A stretch of DNA of 64,000 nucleotides from Porphyrobacter sp. GA68 (GTDB lineage Bacteria > Pseudomonadota > Alphaproteobacteria > Sphingomonadales > Sphingomonadaceae): NCBI RefSeq assembly GCF_022605525.1, contig NZ_JAKQYJ010000001.1, forward strand, positions 310,001-374,000. Reading direction: 5' to 3'. A program made the translations under genes and the position numbers. This document shows positions 8,468-17,582 of this stretch, in pieces; position 1 is the stretch's first letter; the number at the start of each line of letters is the position of its first letter. The notes under the pieces are model-generated. The model was given only the letters and a program-made list of their open reading frames with translations. It ran no database searches and was not told the origin of the DNA.

Positions 8468-9451
8468 TCAGCGGTCGGGCGTCGCAAACCTCGTGCGCCA
8501 GTCGGCGGCCCCGTTGTCGGCAATCGCGCGCTCTACCAAGGGCAGTTCCGCTGTAATTCGCCGCGCGCGCTCGTCCCAACCGTCGTGCGACCGGGCGCGC
8601 AAAATGCCGCCAAGCGCGCCGCTGCGGCTGCGCGGTCCCCAATACTCCATGAACTCCACTGCGGCTGCCGGGCGATAGCCCGCGTTGGCGAGCAGCCATG
8701 GCATCAGCCGGTCCGCTTCGCGCTCTGTTTCACGAATGTTGCCCTGCGACCGGCCTGCTGCGTCCAGCCGTTCGCGGTGGCGGAGGAAATTATGTGCCAG
8801 CTCATGCGCAACCGCTGCGGCGAGCAGCTCGTCGGAATAGCTCAGTCCGCTAAACTGGTCGCCGATCAGCACCCTTGTGCCGTCGGCCACAACCCTATCG
8901 CTGCCAGGCAGCAGTTCGAACCTGGTCGGACACGCCAGGGCGCCGGGCAGCACAACTTCCCGCTCCTCGGCGTTGCCGGTACGCCTGGCGCGAAGGGTCA
9001 CGCTGCCCCTCTCGGCAAGCCGCCGCTCGATAAGATCGTTGATCTGCGCCATTCGCGTCCACTTGGCACCGCTGTCGAGTGGCCAGTTCGCCAAGTCCTG
9101 ATCGGCCACCGCCACCAGCGTCATGTTCGGCGCCAGCCCGGCCGCCTCGGCGGGTGAGCCGCCTGCTACGGCCTGAACGCCGATCGGCCCGTCCAGCCCC
9201 AGCGCGCCAATCACCGCGGCGGAGTCGGCATAGCTGTCAGCATCGTGCAACAGCAGGCCCGCTGCCGGCGCGGCATCGCCGCAAAAGGCAGCATTGCCGG
9301 TGACAAGCCGCCAGCCGATGTCGAACAGCCGCGCTTCGCTGGCCTGAAGGCGTTGCAGTGCCTGGCTGGTGGAGTTGGCTTCAACCTGCGCAGGCAGCGC
9401 AGCGATGGGTGCCACAAGCCCGGCAACGATCGCGGCCTTCAGCCCCCTCAC
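8468..9451 (-). CDS. Secreted M48-like metallopeptidase with PDZ domain
   Basis: This 327-residue protein has an N-terminal signal peptide (LKAAIVAGLVAPIAALPA), a central PDZ-like segment around residues 85-165 (VQAVAGGSPAEAAGLAPNMT), and a zinc peptidase motif AAAVAHELAHNFLRHRERL with the third-ligand region RETEREADRLMPWLLANAGY. It is a predicted periplasmic protease of the M48 group. It uses a GTG start overlapping the stop of the DsbA-like gene (GTGA). With that gene and the next M48 gene it forms an envelope protein-quality cluster on the minus strand. Confidence 0.85.
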   Translation of the reverse strand: MRGLKAAIVAGLVAPIAALPAQVEANSTSQALQRLQASEARLFDIGWRLVTGNAAFCGDAAPAAGLLLHDADSYADSAAVIGALGLDGPIGVQAVAGGSPAEAAGLAPNMTLVAVADQDLANWPLDSGAKWTRMAQINDLIERRLAERGSVTLRARRTGNAEEREVVLPGALACPTRFELLPGSDRVVADGTRVLIGDQFSGLSYSDELLAAAVAHELAHNFLRHRERLDAAGRSQGNIRETEREADRLMPWLLANAGYRPAAAVEFMEYWGPRSRSGALGGILRARSHDGWDERARRITAELPLVERAIADNGAADWRTRFATPDR

Positions 9452-10140
9452 CCGCCACCCGTGCCGTTTAACGCGCCGCGCAGCCGATCCGGCCCGACCG
9501 CGCCCTGAATGATTTCGCCCCCGGCTATCCAGCTAGGGGTGCCGGTGAACCCCAGCTGCTCGGCCCAGGCCATGTTCTGCGCCAATTCGCGGGTGACCTC
9601 CTCGGAGCGAGCGGTTGCCTGCGCTTGTGCAAGGTCCAGCCCCGCGACCTCGGCTGCCCGGCGGACCGTGTCTGGCGAGGGTGGACCATGCGCATACATG
9701 GCATCGTGGAACGCCGCGAACTTGCCCTGCTTCGCCGCCGCGAGGCTCATCCTCGCCGCCTCCTCGCTGCCAGGAAAGATGGGCCATTCCCTGATCACCA
9801 CCTTCAAGTCGGGATCGGCTGCGACCAGCGCCTTCACATGTGGCAGGCTAGCCTTGCAGTAACCGCAGGCATAGTCGCTGAATTCGACCAGGGTGCGCGT
9901 CCCTTGCGGGTTGCCGAGCACGGCACCGGGGAAAGCGGACGTGACCTGATCCTCGATCCCGGCGAGCCGCCTCTGGGCATCCTGTCGCTGCAACGCGGAC
10001 GCCATTTCCGGCAATATGTCGGGATTGGCAACCAGATAGCTGCGCGTCTGCCGATCGCCCAGTCCGGTCACCGACCACAACGCCGCGCCAGCAAAGCCCG
10101 CGATCAGTGCCAGCAGAACGGTCAGCGCGTGACGCCGCAT
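9448..10140 (-). CDS. DsbA-family thiol-disulfide oxidoreductase
   Basis: The 230-residue protein has an N-terminal membrane anchor or signal (ALTVLLALIAGFAGAALW) and a thioredoxin-fold domain with the active site CGYC in EFSDYACGYCKASLPHV and the cis-proline GTPSWIAG. The helical insertion between them is typical of the DsbA/Com1 type. CGYC is seen in DsbC/DsbG and related enzymes, so oxidase or isomerase activity cannot be decided. The start at 10140 is the first ATG before the signal sequence; longer frames run into the M48 gene upstream. It lies ten bases after that gene. Confidence 0.88.
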   Translation of the reverse strand: MRRHALTVLLALIAGFAGAALWSVTGLGDRQTRSYLVANPDILPEMASALQRQDAQRRLAGIEDQVTSAFPGAVLGNPQGTRTLVEFSDYACGYCKASLPHVKALVAADPDLKVVIREWPIFPGSEEAARMSLAAAKQGKFAAFHDAMYAHGPPSPDTVRRAAEVAGLDLAQAQATARSEEVTRELAQNMAWAEQLGFTGTPSWIAGGEIIQGAVGPDRLRGALNGTGGG

Positions 10141-10150
10141 CTCTACCGTG

Positions 10151-11521
10151 TCACTTCCGGTCGCGCTGGCGTTCAAGAGCGGCCCGCGCTTCCAATCCGA
10201 CATCCTGCGCCCGGATCCAATCCGGTGAGCCGGTGGGCAGTCCCGCCTCCGCACCGCGCGCACTGCGCAAGGCAGGCGCGAACTCGCCGCGCAGAACCTG
10301 CTGCTCGGCACTGGCGAGCATGGCGCGGGGTTCATCCCCCTTCTGCGCGTAAACCTGCCCCAACTGATACCAGGCGAACGGATTGCGTCGGTCGAGTGCA
10401 ACCGATGCCCGCAAGACCTGTTCCGCCTCGGAGAGATGAGCGGCGTTCTCCGTGGCCAGGAGCGCATGGCCAAAGATGGAGCCGATCAATGGCGCGTTGT
10501 TGGTCAGCCGCGTCGCCGCCCGCAACGATTCGATCGCCTCTGCCGGCCGGCCCGATTCGAGCAGCACCTGCCCCTTGAGTTCAAGGAAGAAGGGGTTGTC
10601 CGGCTGCATCGCGAGGAGCGCCTCTGTCTCTGCCAGAGCCTGTTCGACCTTGGCCTGCTTGTGGTACGCGTAGGCCCGAGCGTAATGCGCTTCCACGCTC
10701 CCGTCACTTTCGGGATAGAGACGCATGGTTTGCGCCGGGTCCGCGAGGTAGCCGAACAGCTTGGCCTTTACCTTGCTGAAACGCGCCTGCAGCGCAGGGT
10801 CGTCCGGCGCTTCCCACGCCGGGTCTGCCTGGTATGTTTCCCGCAGCCGCTGGATCCTGTCGGAAGACAGGGGGTGGGTCTGCACGAACTCCGTTTCATC
10901 GTTCCGCCGAAATCCCCGGCGTGACAATTCGCCCTGAAGTTTGCGGAAGAAGGTGAGCGAACCGCGCCCGGAAATGCCCGCTTTGGAAAGGTACTCCGCA
11001 CCCGCGGCATCCGCGCTCGCTTCCTGCACGCGGGTAAAGGCGAGAAACTTGCCGATGGCCGCGCGCTGCCCCGCCATCATGATGCCGGGTGCCACCTCGC
11101 CCGCCCCGGCTGCGGCAGCGGCCACGCCGAGCAGCAGGGACAGCAGGCTGATCCTGGTTGCCGCGCCCACCCCTTCATCAAAACGGTTGATGTGGCCGCC
11201 GGTAATGTGGCCCAGTTCGTGGGCAATCACGCCCTGCACCTCGTTCGCGGTATCGGCGGCGTCGATCAGACCGGAATGGATGTAGATGATCTGCCCGCCG
11301 GCGACGAACGCGTTGATCGACGGTTCGTTGAGCAGGACGATCTGGACATTGCCCGGGTCCAGCCCCGCCGCCTCCACCAGCGGCGCCGCCATGTCGTTCA
11401 GCACGGCTTCCGTTTCGGTGTCGCGCAAGACGGATTGGGCAATGGCAGGCCGCGCCGCCAGCAGGGCCAGCGCCCAGAAGGCGAACACATAGGCGAGGAA
11501 GCGGGAGGAGGGCACAGTCAC
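10151..11521 (-). CDS. M48 metalloprotease with TPR tail (BepA/YfgC-like)
   Basis: This 456-residue protein has a signal peptide, a peptidase M48 domain with VQGVIAHELGHITGGHINRF and third-ligand region EASADAAGAEYLSKAG, and a C-terminal half of tetratricopeptide repeats (for example QALAETEALLAMQPDNPFFL). In BepA this architecture gives a periplasmic chaperone/protease for outer-membrane protein assembly. It uses a GTG start. It is first in a row with the DsbA-like and PDZ-M48 genes, so all three may serve envelope quality control. Confidence 0.9.
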   Translation of the reverse strand: MTVPSSRFLAYVFAFWALALLAARPAIAQSVLRDTETEAVLNDMAAPLVEAAGLDPGNVQIVLLNEPSINAFVAGGQIIYIHSGLIDAADTANEVQGVIAHELGHITGGHINRFDEGVGAATRISLLSLLLGVAAAAAGAGEVAPGIMMAGQRAAIGKFLAFTRVQEASADAAGAEYLSKAGISGRGSLTFFRKLQGELSRRGFRRNDETEFVQTHPLSSDRIQRLRETYQADPAWEAPDDPALQARFSKVKAKLFGYLADPAQTMRLYPESDGSVEAHYARAYAYHKQAKVEQALAETEALLAMQPDNPFFLELKGQVLLESGRPAEAIESLRAATRLTNNAPLIGSIFGHALLATENAAHLSEAEQVLRASVALDRRNPFAWYQLGQVYAQKGDEPRAMLASAEQQVLRGEFAPALRSARGAEAGLPTGSPDWIRAQDVGLEARAALERQRDRK

Positions 11522-11530
11522 CGCCGCAAG

Positions 11531-12478
11531 CTAGCGCAATCGGTCCTGAACCGCGCCTGAAGTGGGCTGGGCCAGCCTCGTCCTGGCGAAGTCGGCGACC
11601 TGGCTCGCAACGGCGGCGTCCCGGGCGAACGGTTTGGACAGGGCCATGATGATCCCGGCATGACCCATGGCGGGAATGATCACAAGCTCTGCCTCGCCGC
11701 CGGCCATCTGCAGTGCCGCCGCCAGAGCGGCCGAATTGCGGGGCTTCACCACATCGTCGTCCGCGCCCGTGATCAGAAGCAGCGGCGGGGCGTCGCTGCG
11801 CACGAAGCGGATCGGCTGGGTCCTGTCAGGCGGCTCTGCATGGCCCAGCGCCGCGCGGGCAGAATCCGTGGTGAACGGATAAAAATCGTACGGTCCGGCA
11901 AGTCCTGCCGCACCTGCCACCATGGTGTCCGGCACGCCTGCGTCCCGCAGCCACTGAGGATCGAGCGCGAGCATGACCGCATTGTAGGCACCGGCCGAAT
12001 GTCCGGCCAGGATCACCTTTTGCCCAGAAACTCCATGGCCGGCGGCGTTGCGGGCCAGCCAGGCCAGCGCCGCCGCGCTGTCTTGCAGCATAGCGGGAAA
12101 CCGTCCGTCCGGCACCAGGCGGTAGCCCACCAGCGCGGTGGCGAACCCATGTTCGGCAAAGGTCCGCGCGACAAACCGGTAATCGCGAGGCGCGCCGGTA
12201 TGCCACCCGCCGCCATGATAGAAGACGATCAAGGGACGGTTGCCACTTTCGCCATGCGGCACCCACAGTTCCAGCCGCTGCGCCGGGTGTGCTCCATAGC
12301 CGGCCGTCGCGGCCAGCCGAGCGCGCCTGTCGCGGGGAAAGGCCGCGTCGATCCAGTTGAGCGGCGCGGCCGAACCTGTCCTGACCGCCCATTGCCAGAC
12401 ACCGGCCCCCGCCATGATCATCAGGGCCATGCCTGTGGCAGCCCAGCTGACCAGGCCCATGCCTCGACCCCGGCGCAT
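11531..12478 (-). CDS. Alpha/beta hydrolase, BD-FAE/HSL-like esterase
   Basis: The 315-residue protein has an N-terminal hydrophobic segment (about residues 8-26), then an alpha/beta hydrolase domain with the oxyanion motif FYHGGGWHTGAP, nucleophile elbow LAGHSAGAYN, acid LITGADDDVV and the histidine in PAMGHAGI. This is the pattern of carboxylesterases of the BD-FAE/hormone-sensitive-lipase group; the substrate is not evident. Its start directly abuts the stop of the App1-type gene upstream, so the two are co-transcribed. Confidence 0.85.
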   Translation of the reverse strand: MRRGRGMGLVSWAATGMALMIMAGAGVWQWAVRTGSAAPLNWIDAAFPRDRRARLAATAGYGAHPAQRLELWVPHGESGNRPLIVFYHGGGWHTGAPRDYRFVARTFAEHGFATALVGYRLVPDGRFPAMLQDSAAALAWLARNAAGHGVSGQKVILAGHSAGAYNAVMLALDPQWLRDAGVPDTMVAGAAGLAGPYDFYPFTTDSARAALGHAEPPDRTQPIRFVRSDAPPLLLITGADDDVVKPRNSAALAAALQMAGGEAELVIIPAMGHAGIIMALSKPFARDAAVASQVADFARTRLAQPTSGAVQDRLR

Positions 12479-13573
12479 TCAGCCCGGTTCCTGATGCGCG
12501 ACCGTGCGCACTACGTTGGCCGCACCCGTTTCGCCAACCAGCCCTGTTTCCTCCAGGAACGCCCTGGTGGTCGAATAATCCTCGCCCAGCCACAAGGGCA
12601 CGCCGGCCGCGCGAATGTCGGCCGCCGCCTGGATCTCCTCCGCGCTCGACGGCGGCCCCGCCTGCCGCACGAACACCGCCTTCACGCGTGACCTGTATCG
12701 CCGCACGGTGGCCGCGAAAGCCAGCAGGTCGGCCTGCGTGTCATCGCCCGCCAGTGCGAAATCCAGCCAGGGGTAGAAATCGAACAGCCGGGCAATTGCC
12801 GCTTCCTTGTGCGGCCCGTGGCCTTTGCTCCCCAGAGTTGCACGATTGAAGTCCCAGTCCCGCAAAGCCATCGGCCCCAGGGGCAGCCCGCGTGCGCGTT
12901 GAAACGCGACAAGATAGGAGAACAAGTTCCATGGAGACGAGGAGATATAGAAGAACGGGTTCGCTGCCGCTGTCTGACGCGTGCCGAGGTGCGCCTCCCC
13001 CTCTTCGAGCATCGCACCGCCACCGAGCGCGTTATAGAACAGGTCGGCCGCGGGGACCAGCAGGCGCTCCTCCGGCAGTTCGGCCAGTACCCGCCGCCAG
13101 TTGCGCGCAAGGGATGCGATCCCGCCGGTGATGCCGGTCTCGATGATGGTGTCATCGATGTCCGATATCACCGCCAGCCGTGCTTCCCTGCCGGGCGCAA
13201 GGACGAAGGCATCGGCGCAGTGCGCATGGCCGCGATCCTGCCAATGCAGTACCGCCACCTCCCACGCCGTTTGCGCCGGCAGCGCACGGGCCGCGGAAAG
13301 CGGTACATCGAAAAGCAGATACCCTTCCTGATCGGTGCGTCCGTCGAACCATTGCGACCCTTCGGCTCCCGCGACCTCAAGCTGGACCGGCAGATCGGCA
13401 ACCTCGCGCGAGAGGAACTGACCCAACATAGTGCGAAACGCCTGCCAGCGGCCGCCCCCGGTGAACTGGGGGGCTGCCGACCGCAGGGCACGGACTTTCA
13501 GGCGGAGGTGGTTCTCATTGCGATAGCCGAAGTATGGCTGAACACGGACCGGATGCACGGGCAATAAGGGCAT
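12479..13573 (-). CDS. App1-type phosphatase (DUF2183)
   Basis: The 364-residue protein belongs to the App1/DUF2183 family. The HAD-like catalytic motif is AVISDIDDTIIETGITGG (DxDxT), followed by NPFFYISSSPWNLF, a lysine/histidine segment GSKGHGPHKEAAI and the acidic motif ALAGDDTQAD. Yeast App1 is a phosphatidate phosphatase; the bacterial proteins are probably phosphatases acting on lipids or nucleotides. The N-terminal ~120 residues form a beta-rich domain (YGYRNENHLRLKVRAL-like start). It is first in an operon with the esterase. Confidence 0.86.
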   Translation of the reverse strand: MPLLPVHPVRVQPYFGYRNENHLRLKVRALRSAAPQFTGGGRWQAFRTMLGQFLSREVADLPVQLEVAGAEGSQWFDGRTDQEGYLLFDVPLSAARALPAQTAWEVAVLHWQDRGHAHCADAFVLAPGREARLAVISDIDDTIIETGITGGIASLARNWRRVLAELPEERLLVPAADLFYNALGGGAMLEEGEAHLGTRQTAAANPFFYISSSPWNLFSYLVAFQRARGLPLGPMALRDWDFNRATLGSKGHGPHKEAAIARLFDFYPWLDFALAGDDTQADLLAFAATVRRYRSRVKAVFVRQAGPPSSAEEIQAAADIRAAGVPLWLGEDYSTTRAFLEETGLVGETGAANVVRTVAHQEPG

Positions 13574-13612
13574 GCCCCCTGCCCTAGGGCGATACGCGCC
13601 AGATCGCCAGTG

Positions 13613-15307
13613 TCACCCCACCAGACGGCGTGCCGCGCGCGTCACCAGCTGCGGGTCGTGCGGTATTTCGCCCAGCAGGACCAGTCTGCCCGACGGGCAG
13701 CGGTGCAGCATGACCAGCGCGAACTCCGGACCGTCCGGCGCAAGGTCTTCAAGCGCTACTGCGCCTGATGCGCGCAAACGCTGAGCGAGCTCTTCGCGCA
13801 TGGCAGGCACCGGCCTTGCCAGAAGCCCCTTGTCCTCGCGGCGCAGGCGGCGTTCTTCACTGATGATGGCCTTCATGCCGCCCTCAGACTGCTGCAGAAG
13901 CGCGCGCAGTCCACCCCATTCAACCCGGCGCCGATGCGCATGACTCAGCACCGTCGCGATCTCGGCCAGCCTTGTCTTGTCGTAATCCGCGCCGAAAACC
14001 AGCTTTGCGACAGGAGTCATGGGCGCGCGGTCCTGCATCTCCAGACCGTTGTCGGCCAACAGTTCCGCAAATTCCTCCGGCTCCTGCGCGGCCGCAAGGC
14101 TGACGTCGTATGCCCGGCTGACCGCGCGGTAGAGTGCGCCGCGGGTCCGGTCCTCGCTGCTCAGCGCGGCATCGGCCAGCTCACGTGCAGCGGCGAGACA
14201 ATCGTGGAGCCCGGTCGCCTCGTCATCCGCTCCCATCGCGATGGCAATCCGCTCCAGCATTGCTTTGGGGCTGTCGGGCGGCGTCGGCAGCCCTATTGCC
14301 GGGACCGGCAGACTGTACGCGGCGGCAGGATGGTCCAGATCCTCGGCATAGGGGTCGAACGCGGGGGCGCCGCTAACAGGCACCCCGCAATCGGCAAAGG
14401 CGGTCAGGTCGAGCGGCGCCGGCGTCTTGCGCCGTTCCCGCCGGTCGATCGGCATGGTGATGAGGCTGGGCATCCGCTCGTCCTCCTCCTCGGCCTCGCC
14501 TTCCTCGTATTCCTCCAAGGAGCAGTCCTCTTCCGCGAATTCCGGCTGGGTGAACAGCAGGACCGGATCGGCATCCAGATCCAGATGCTCCGCTTCGTCG
14601 GCATCCGACTCGTCCAGTTCGTCATCTCCGGCAATCTCGCCTACGAGGCCGAGATCGAGGACGTTGCCGCCGTCTGCCAGCGGCCTGTCAAATCCTTCGG
14701 CCAACGCCCCGTCCAGTTCGTGCAACAGCGCCTCGGTGGTCGCCTGGTCGGCCAACTCCTTCCAGTTGATGATGCCGTAGATGTGGTCAATCGTCTGGTC
14801 ATCGCCGGAAAACGGCAGCAGGATGCCGCGGTAAAGGACCGTCAGACCGCGCGCGTTCACAAACTCTGCCTCGAACCCGATCGGCGCCTGATTAGCCAGG
14901 ATCTGCATGTAATGATCGGTAATGCGGCTGAGGAGCGAGAGGCTCGGCACGTCGCCCAGGCGGTTGATGAACAGATCCGCCCCGCATTCCACCGCCAGAC
15001 GGTCACCGAGGAACGCGACCACCGGATTGTCGATACCCTGGGTGAAATCAAGCAGTACGCTGTAGGGGCCGAAATCAGGCAGGTCGCGCGGGTCCAGATC
15101 CTTGATGTCGGGAAAGTTGCGCTCTCCCAGCAAGCCTGCCCAGTAATTGTACGCCCGCACCTGCATCCGCCGCTCGTCCTGCCCTACGGGTGATGGCGGC
15201 GGTTCCACGATCATCCGATCTTCGGCATCGGCCTCCTCGTAATCCGCTTCCTGCTCCCGGGCGGCAGACCCGCCAAACGCGCTAAGCGAATTGAGAATAC
15301 CGCGCAT
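13613..15307 (-). CDS. PAS_5-domain protein with long acidic linker
   Basis: The 564-residue protein has a PAS_5-type domain at about residues 45-185 (AYNYWAGLLGERNFPDIKDL, then DHYMQILANQAPIGFEAEF), an acidic stretch at ~215-285 rich in Asp and Glu, a proline-rich linker, and a predominantly helical C-terminal domain ending with VLMLHRCPSGRLVLLGEIP-like text of unknown fold. No kinase, cyclase or DNA-binding motif is seen. A start at 15307 is preferred because the 17 codons upstream look non-conserved. It may be a signalling scaffold. It stands alone between divergent and same-strand neighbours. Confidence 0.65.
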   Translation of the reverse strand: MRGILNSLSAFGGSAAREQEADYEEADAEDRMIVEPPPSPVGQDERRMQVRAYNYWAGLLGERNFPDIKDLDPRDLPDFGPYSVLLDFTQGIDNPVVAFLGDRLAVECGADLFINRLGDVPSLSLLSRITDHYMQILANQAPIGFEAEFVNARGLTVLYRGILLPFSGDDQTIDHIYGIINWKELADQATTEALLHELDGALAEGFDRPLADGGNVLDLGLVGEIAGDDELDESDADEAEHLDLDADPVLLFTQPEFAEEDCSLEEYEEGEAEEEDERMPSLITMPIDRRERRKTPAPLDLTAFADCGVPVSGAPAFDPYAEDLDHPAAAYSLPVPAIGLPTPPDSPKAMLERIAIAMGADDEATGLHDCLAAARELADAALSSEDRTRGALYRAVSRAYDVSLAAAQEPEEFAELLADNGLEMQDRAPMTPVAKLVFGADYDKTRLAEIATVLSHAHRRRVEWGGLRALLQQSEGGMKAIISEERRLRREDKGLLARPVPAMREELAQRLRASGAVALEDLAPDGPEFALVMLHRCPSGRLVLLGEIPHDPQLVTRAARRLVG

Positions 15308-15418
15308 AGAAGTTGGCCCCTGCTGCAAATCTGCCTCGTTGCAGCATCCTTGCCCCACCCATGGTAAACATTGTGTAAAGCAAGCCGCCGAAGTTTCGCA
15401 GCGTTTGCGCGCGCCTGA

Positions 15419-15907
15419 TCAGAGCATGTAGCGCATGGTGATGGTCATGCGCTGGTCCCTGCCTGATACGGTGAACGCGGCTTCATTGAAGCGCGGAGGC
15501 CCCATGGTGACCTTGGCGTCGCGGGAAAAGCCGAAACCTTCGCGCGGGATCATGCTCATTGCGCGGTCTGCCTTCCCGTTCCCGTTCTCGTCATGCAGGA
15601 GCGCGATGGCATATCGACCCGGCTGCACCCCACGGAACACGATTTGATCGGCGCGGGCGGCGGCGACCTGGGCGCGGTACGCGGCAGGATCGTCGCGGCA
15701 CTTGGGGAACTTGGCGGGATTGGCGGTCAGGCATGCCATTACCATCCCCTCGCCGGACCGCAGGTTGGTGACCGTCACATGGACGGCCGCCCCGCCGCTG
15801 GTCGAGGCGTCGGACGGCAAGTCCCGCGCGGCTGCCGGAACGCCAAGCAGCAGCGCCACGGCAGCGCACCTGCCGGTTCTGCGCAACGCTGACCCAGCTT
15901 CAAACAT
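15419..15907 (-). CDS. DUF2141 secreted protein
   Basis: The 162-residue protein has a signal peptide (after MFEAGSALRRTGR) and one DUF2141 domain: HVTVTNLRSGEGMVMACLT, then GRYAIALLHDENGNGKADR, the most conserved part, and GFSRDAKVTMGPPRFNEAAF. It is a predicted periplasmic or surface beta-sandwich protein of unknown role. The start at 15907 overlaps the upstream sterol-desaturase gene by eight bases, so the pair is probably co-transcribed. These families are often neighbours in sphingomonads. Confidence 0.82.
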   Translation of the reverse strand: MFEAGSALRRTGRCAAVALLLGVPAAARDLPSDASTSGGAAVHVTVTNLRSGEGMVMACLTANPAKFPKCRDDPAAYRAQVAAARADQIVFRGVQPGRYAIALLHDENGNGKADRAMSMIPREGFGFSRDAKVTMGPPRFNEAAFTVSGRDQRMTITMRYML

Positions 15908-16622
15908 TGTCGGACAACCCCCGATCCGTCCCGCACAGCCTGTCCCAGTGGCGGAAATACAACCCGTAATTGCATTGATAGCGTTCGTGATGACGCTGAT
16001 GATGGCTGGCCGTGATGATCCAGGCGCCTGCCGGGCCGCGGACCAGGCGGCGGGGGAATAATTCCCAGCCAAGATGATTGGTGACGCCCAGCACGGTCAT
16101 CACGGTGAGCACCATGCCCAGCATGGCGACGTGGATCGGTACCAGGAACACGAACAGAGGGATGAACACCGCTCCCGTCAGCGACTCGCCGGGGTGAAAG
16201 CTCATCGCGGTCCAAGCGGTTGGCCGCTTGCCGACATGATGCACCGCATGGAAGCGCCGGAACAGCGGAGGATGGTGCAATGCGCGGTGGGTCCAGTAGA
16301 ACCAGGTGTCGTGCGCCAGGAGATAGACGCCGACCGAGACTGGCAAATACCATAGCGGGTAAGCGCCCCAGTCGGCGTAGATACGGGTCCAGCCGTGGTG
16401 CACCCACCCCCACAGAACCAGACCCGCTGGCACACCGTAGACGAAGGCGGCGGACATCGACCAGCCGATCTCGCGCCGGATCTGGTCGCCAAGCGCCCGG
16501 TAACTGCCGGGGCTGCGCCGTTCTGTCAGCCAGTGAAATGCCCCGCTGACCACCGCATAACGGGTCGCCACGATCGCGCTGGTGCCCAGCAGGGCCAGGA
16601 TGAGGAGCATGAAGGACGGCAT
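15900..16622 (-). CDS. Sterol desaturase / fatty acid hydroxylase superfamily membrane protein
   Basis: This 240-residue membrane protein has the eight-histidine diiron signature: HDTWFYWTHRALHH, RFHAVHHVGKRP, and ITASHHQRHHERYQCNYG, separated by hydrophobic segments. It probably inserts oxygen or a double bond in a lipid or carotenoid; the substrate cannot be told from motifs. It overlaps the DUF2141 gene downstream. The upstream neighbour, an MmcB-like gene, is 75 bases away on the same strand. Confidence 0.87.
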   Translation of the reverse strand: MPSFMLLILALLGTSAIVATRYAVVSGAFHWLTERRSPGSYRALGDQIRREIGWSMSAAFVYGVPAGLVLWGWVHHGWTRIYADWGAYPLWYLPVSVGVYLLAHDTWFYWTHRALHHPPLFRRFHAVHHVGKRPTAWTAMSFHPGESLTGAVFIPLFVFLVPIHVAMLGMVLTVMTVLGVTNHLGWELFPRRLVRGPAGAWIITASHHQRHHERYQCNYGLYFRHWDRLCGTDRGLSDNV

Positions 16623-16697
16623 GGCTGCCCCGTCCTATGCGGGCCGGTACATGGACGCGAGGTTAAAATGCGGTATTTATGCGAGCAAGCGAACCGA

Positions 16698-17249
16698 TCA
16701 CGCGATCGCCCCGGTGCCCTCCTGGTGCTCCGCGCATGCTGGATCGCCTGCGAAACAGATGCGGCGCATGGCGGTGCGGGCCAGCCGCTCCACCTCCTTC
16801 TTGCGCCGTGCCGCCGCCAGCGGAGCCAAAGCGGCCGGCCGCACGATCTCCGCGTCGTAACCATCGGCAATGATGATGCCTGACCGAGTGGGCAGATACG
16901 CCTCTCCGTCCAAGGGCGTCCGATCGAGTTCGGGCGGCACGCCCCAGAAGAAGCGGTCGCAGAACTCAAGATAATCGGGCCACTTGCTGTCGCCCAGCAG
17001 ATCGGCCCGGCTCACCTTGATCTCCACGATGACGATGCGCCCGTTCTCATCCAGCCCCATCAGGTCGGCGCGGCGGTTGTTCCGCAGCGGCATTTCGGGC
17101 AGGCACCAGATCCCGTTGCGTGCAAACAGCCGGGCGATACCCCGCGCCACCGCCAGCGCGTCAGGCGCGAGCATGTCTTCCGCCCGCTGAGTCAACGACA
17201 TGACCGCAACGGACCGGCCCCCACGCTCCACTGGCAATGATTCGCTCAT
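16698..17249 (-). CDS. mmcB: MmcB-family DNA repair nuclease
   Basis: This protein of about 183 residues matches MmcB, which in Caulobacter contributes to mitomycin C resistance. The PD-(D/E)xK-like core reads NRRADLMGLDENGRIVIVEI followed by KVSRADLLGD, with WPDYLEFCDRFFWGVP after it; Asp, Glu and Lys positions are intact. It is a predicted SOS-linked nuclease. Starts are possible at 17249, 17201 and further upstream; none has a strong ribosome site, and I chose 17249. It is the last chromosomal gene before the tRNA and island. Confidence 0.85.
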   Translation of the reverse strand: MSESLPVERGGRSVAVMSLTQRAEDMLAPDALAVARGIARLFARNGIWCLPEMPLRNNRRADLMGLDENGRIVIVEIKVSRADLLGDSKWPDYLEFCDRFFWGVPPELDRTPLDGEAYLPTRSGIIIADGYDAEIVRPAALAPLAAARRKKEVERLARTAMRRICFAGDPACAEHQEGTGAIA

Positions 17250-17353
17250 GCCATTGCACGTGGAACATAGGGTGAACCCGGTCAAGCGCTGTTGGCCGCG
17301 CAATCAATGCTGGCGCTTGCCGTTTGGCTTTGCTAGGTGCTGCGGCCGCGCCG

Positions 17354-17430
<77 letters not shown>

Positions 17431-17582
17431 GTCAACTGCCTTAGTGCGTTGTTTTCAAACAGATTTCGGCAGAGGTGTAGAAAGCGGCCCTACGATTGAC
17501 CCCACACAATGTGCGGGCTTTTCCAGCACATTCTGGGGCTTTCCGGGACGCTTCTTGGTGCGTGAAGGCAATTTCCAGCGCG

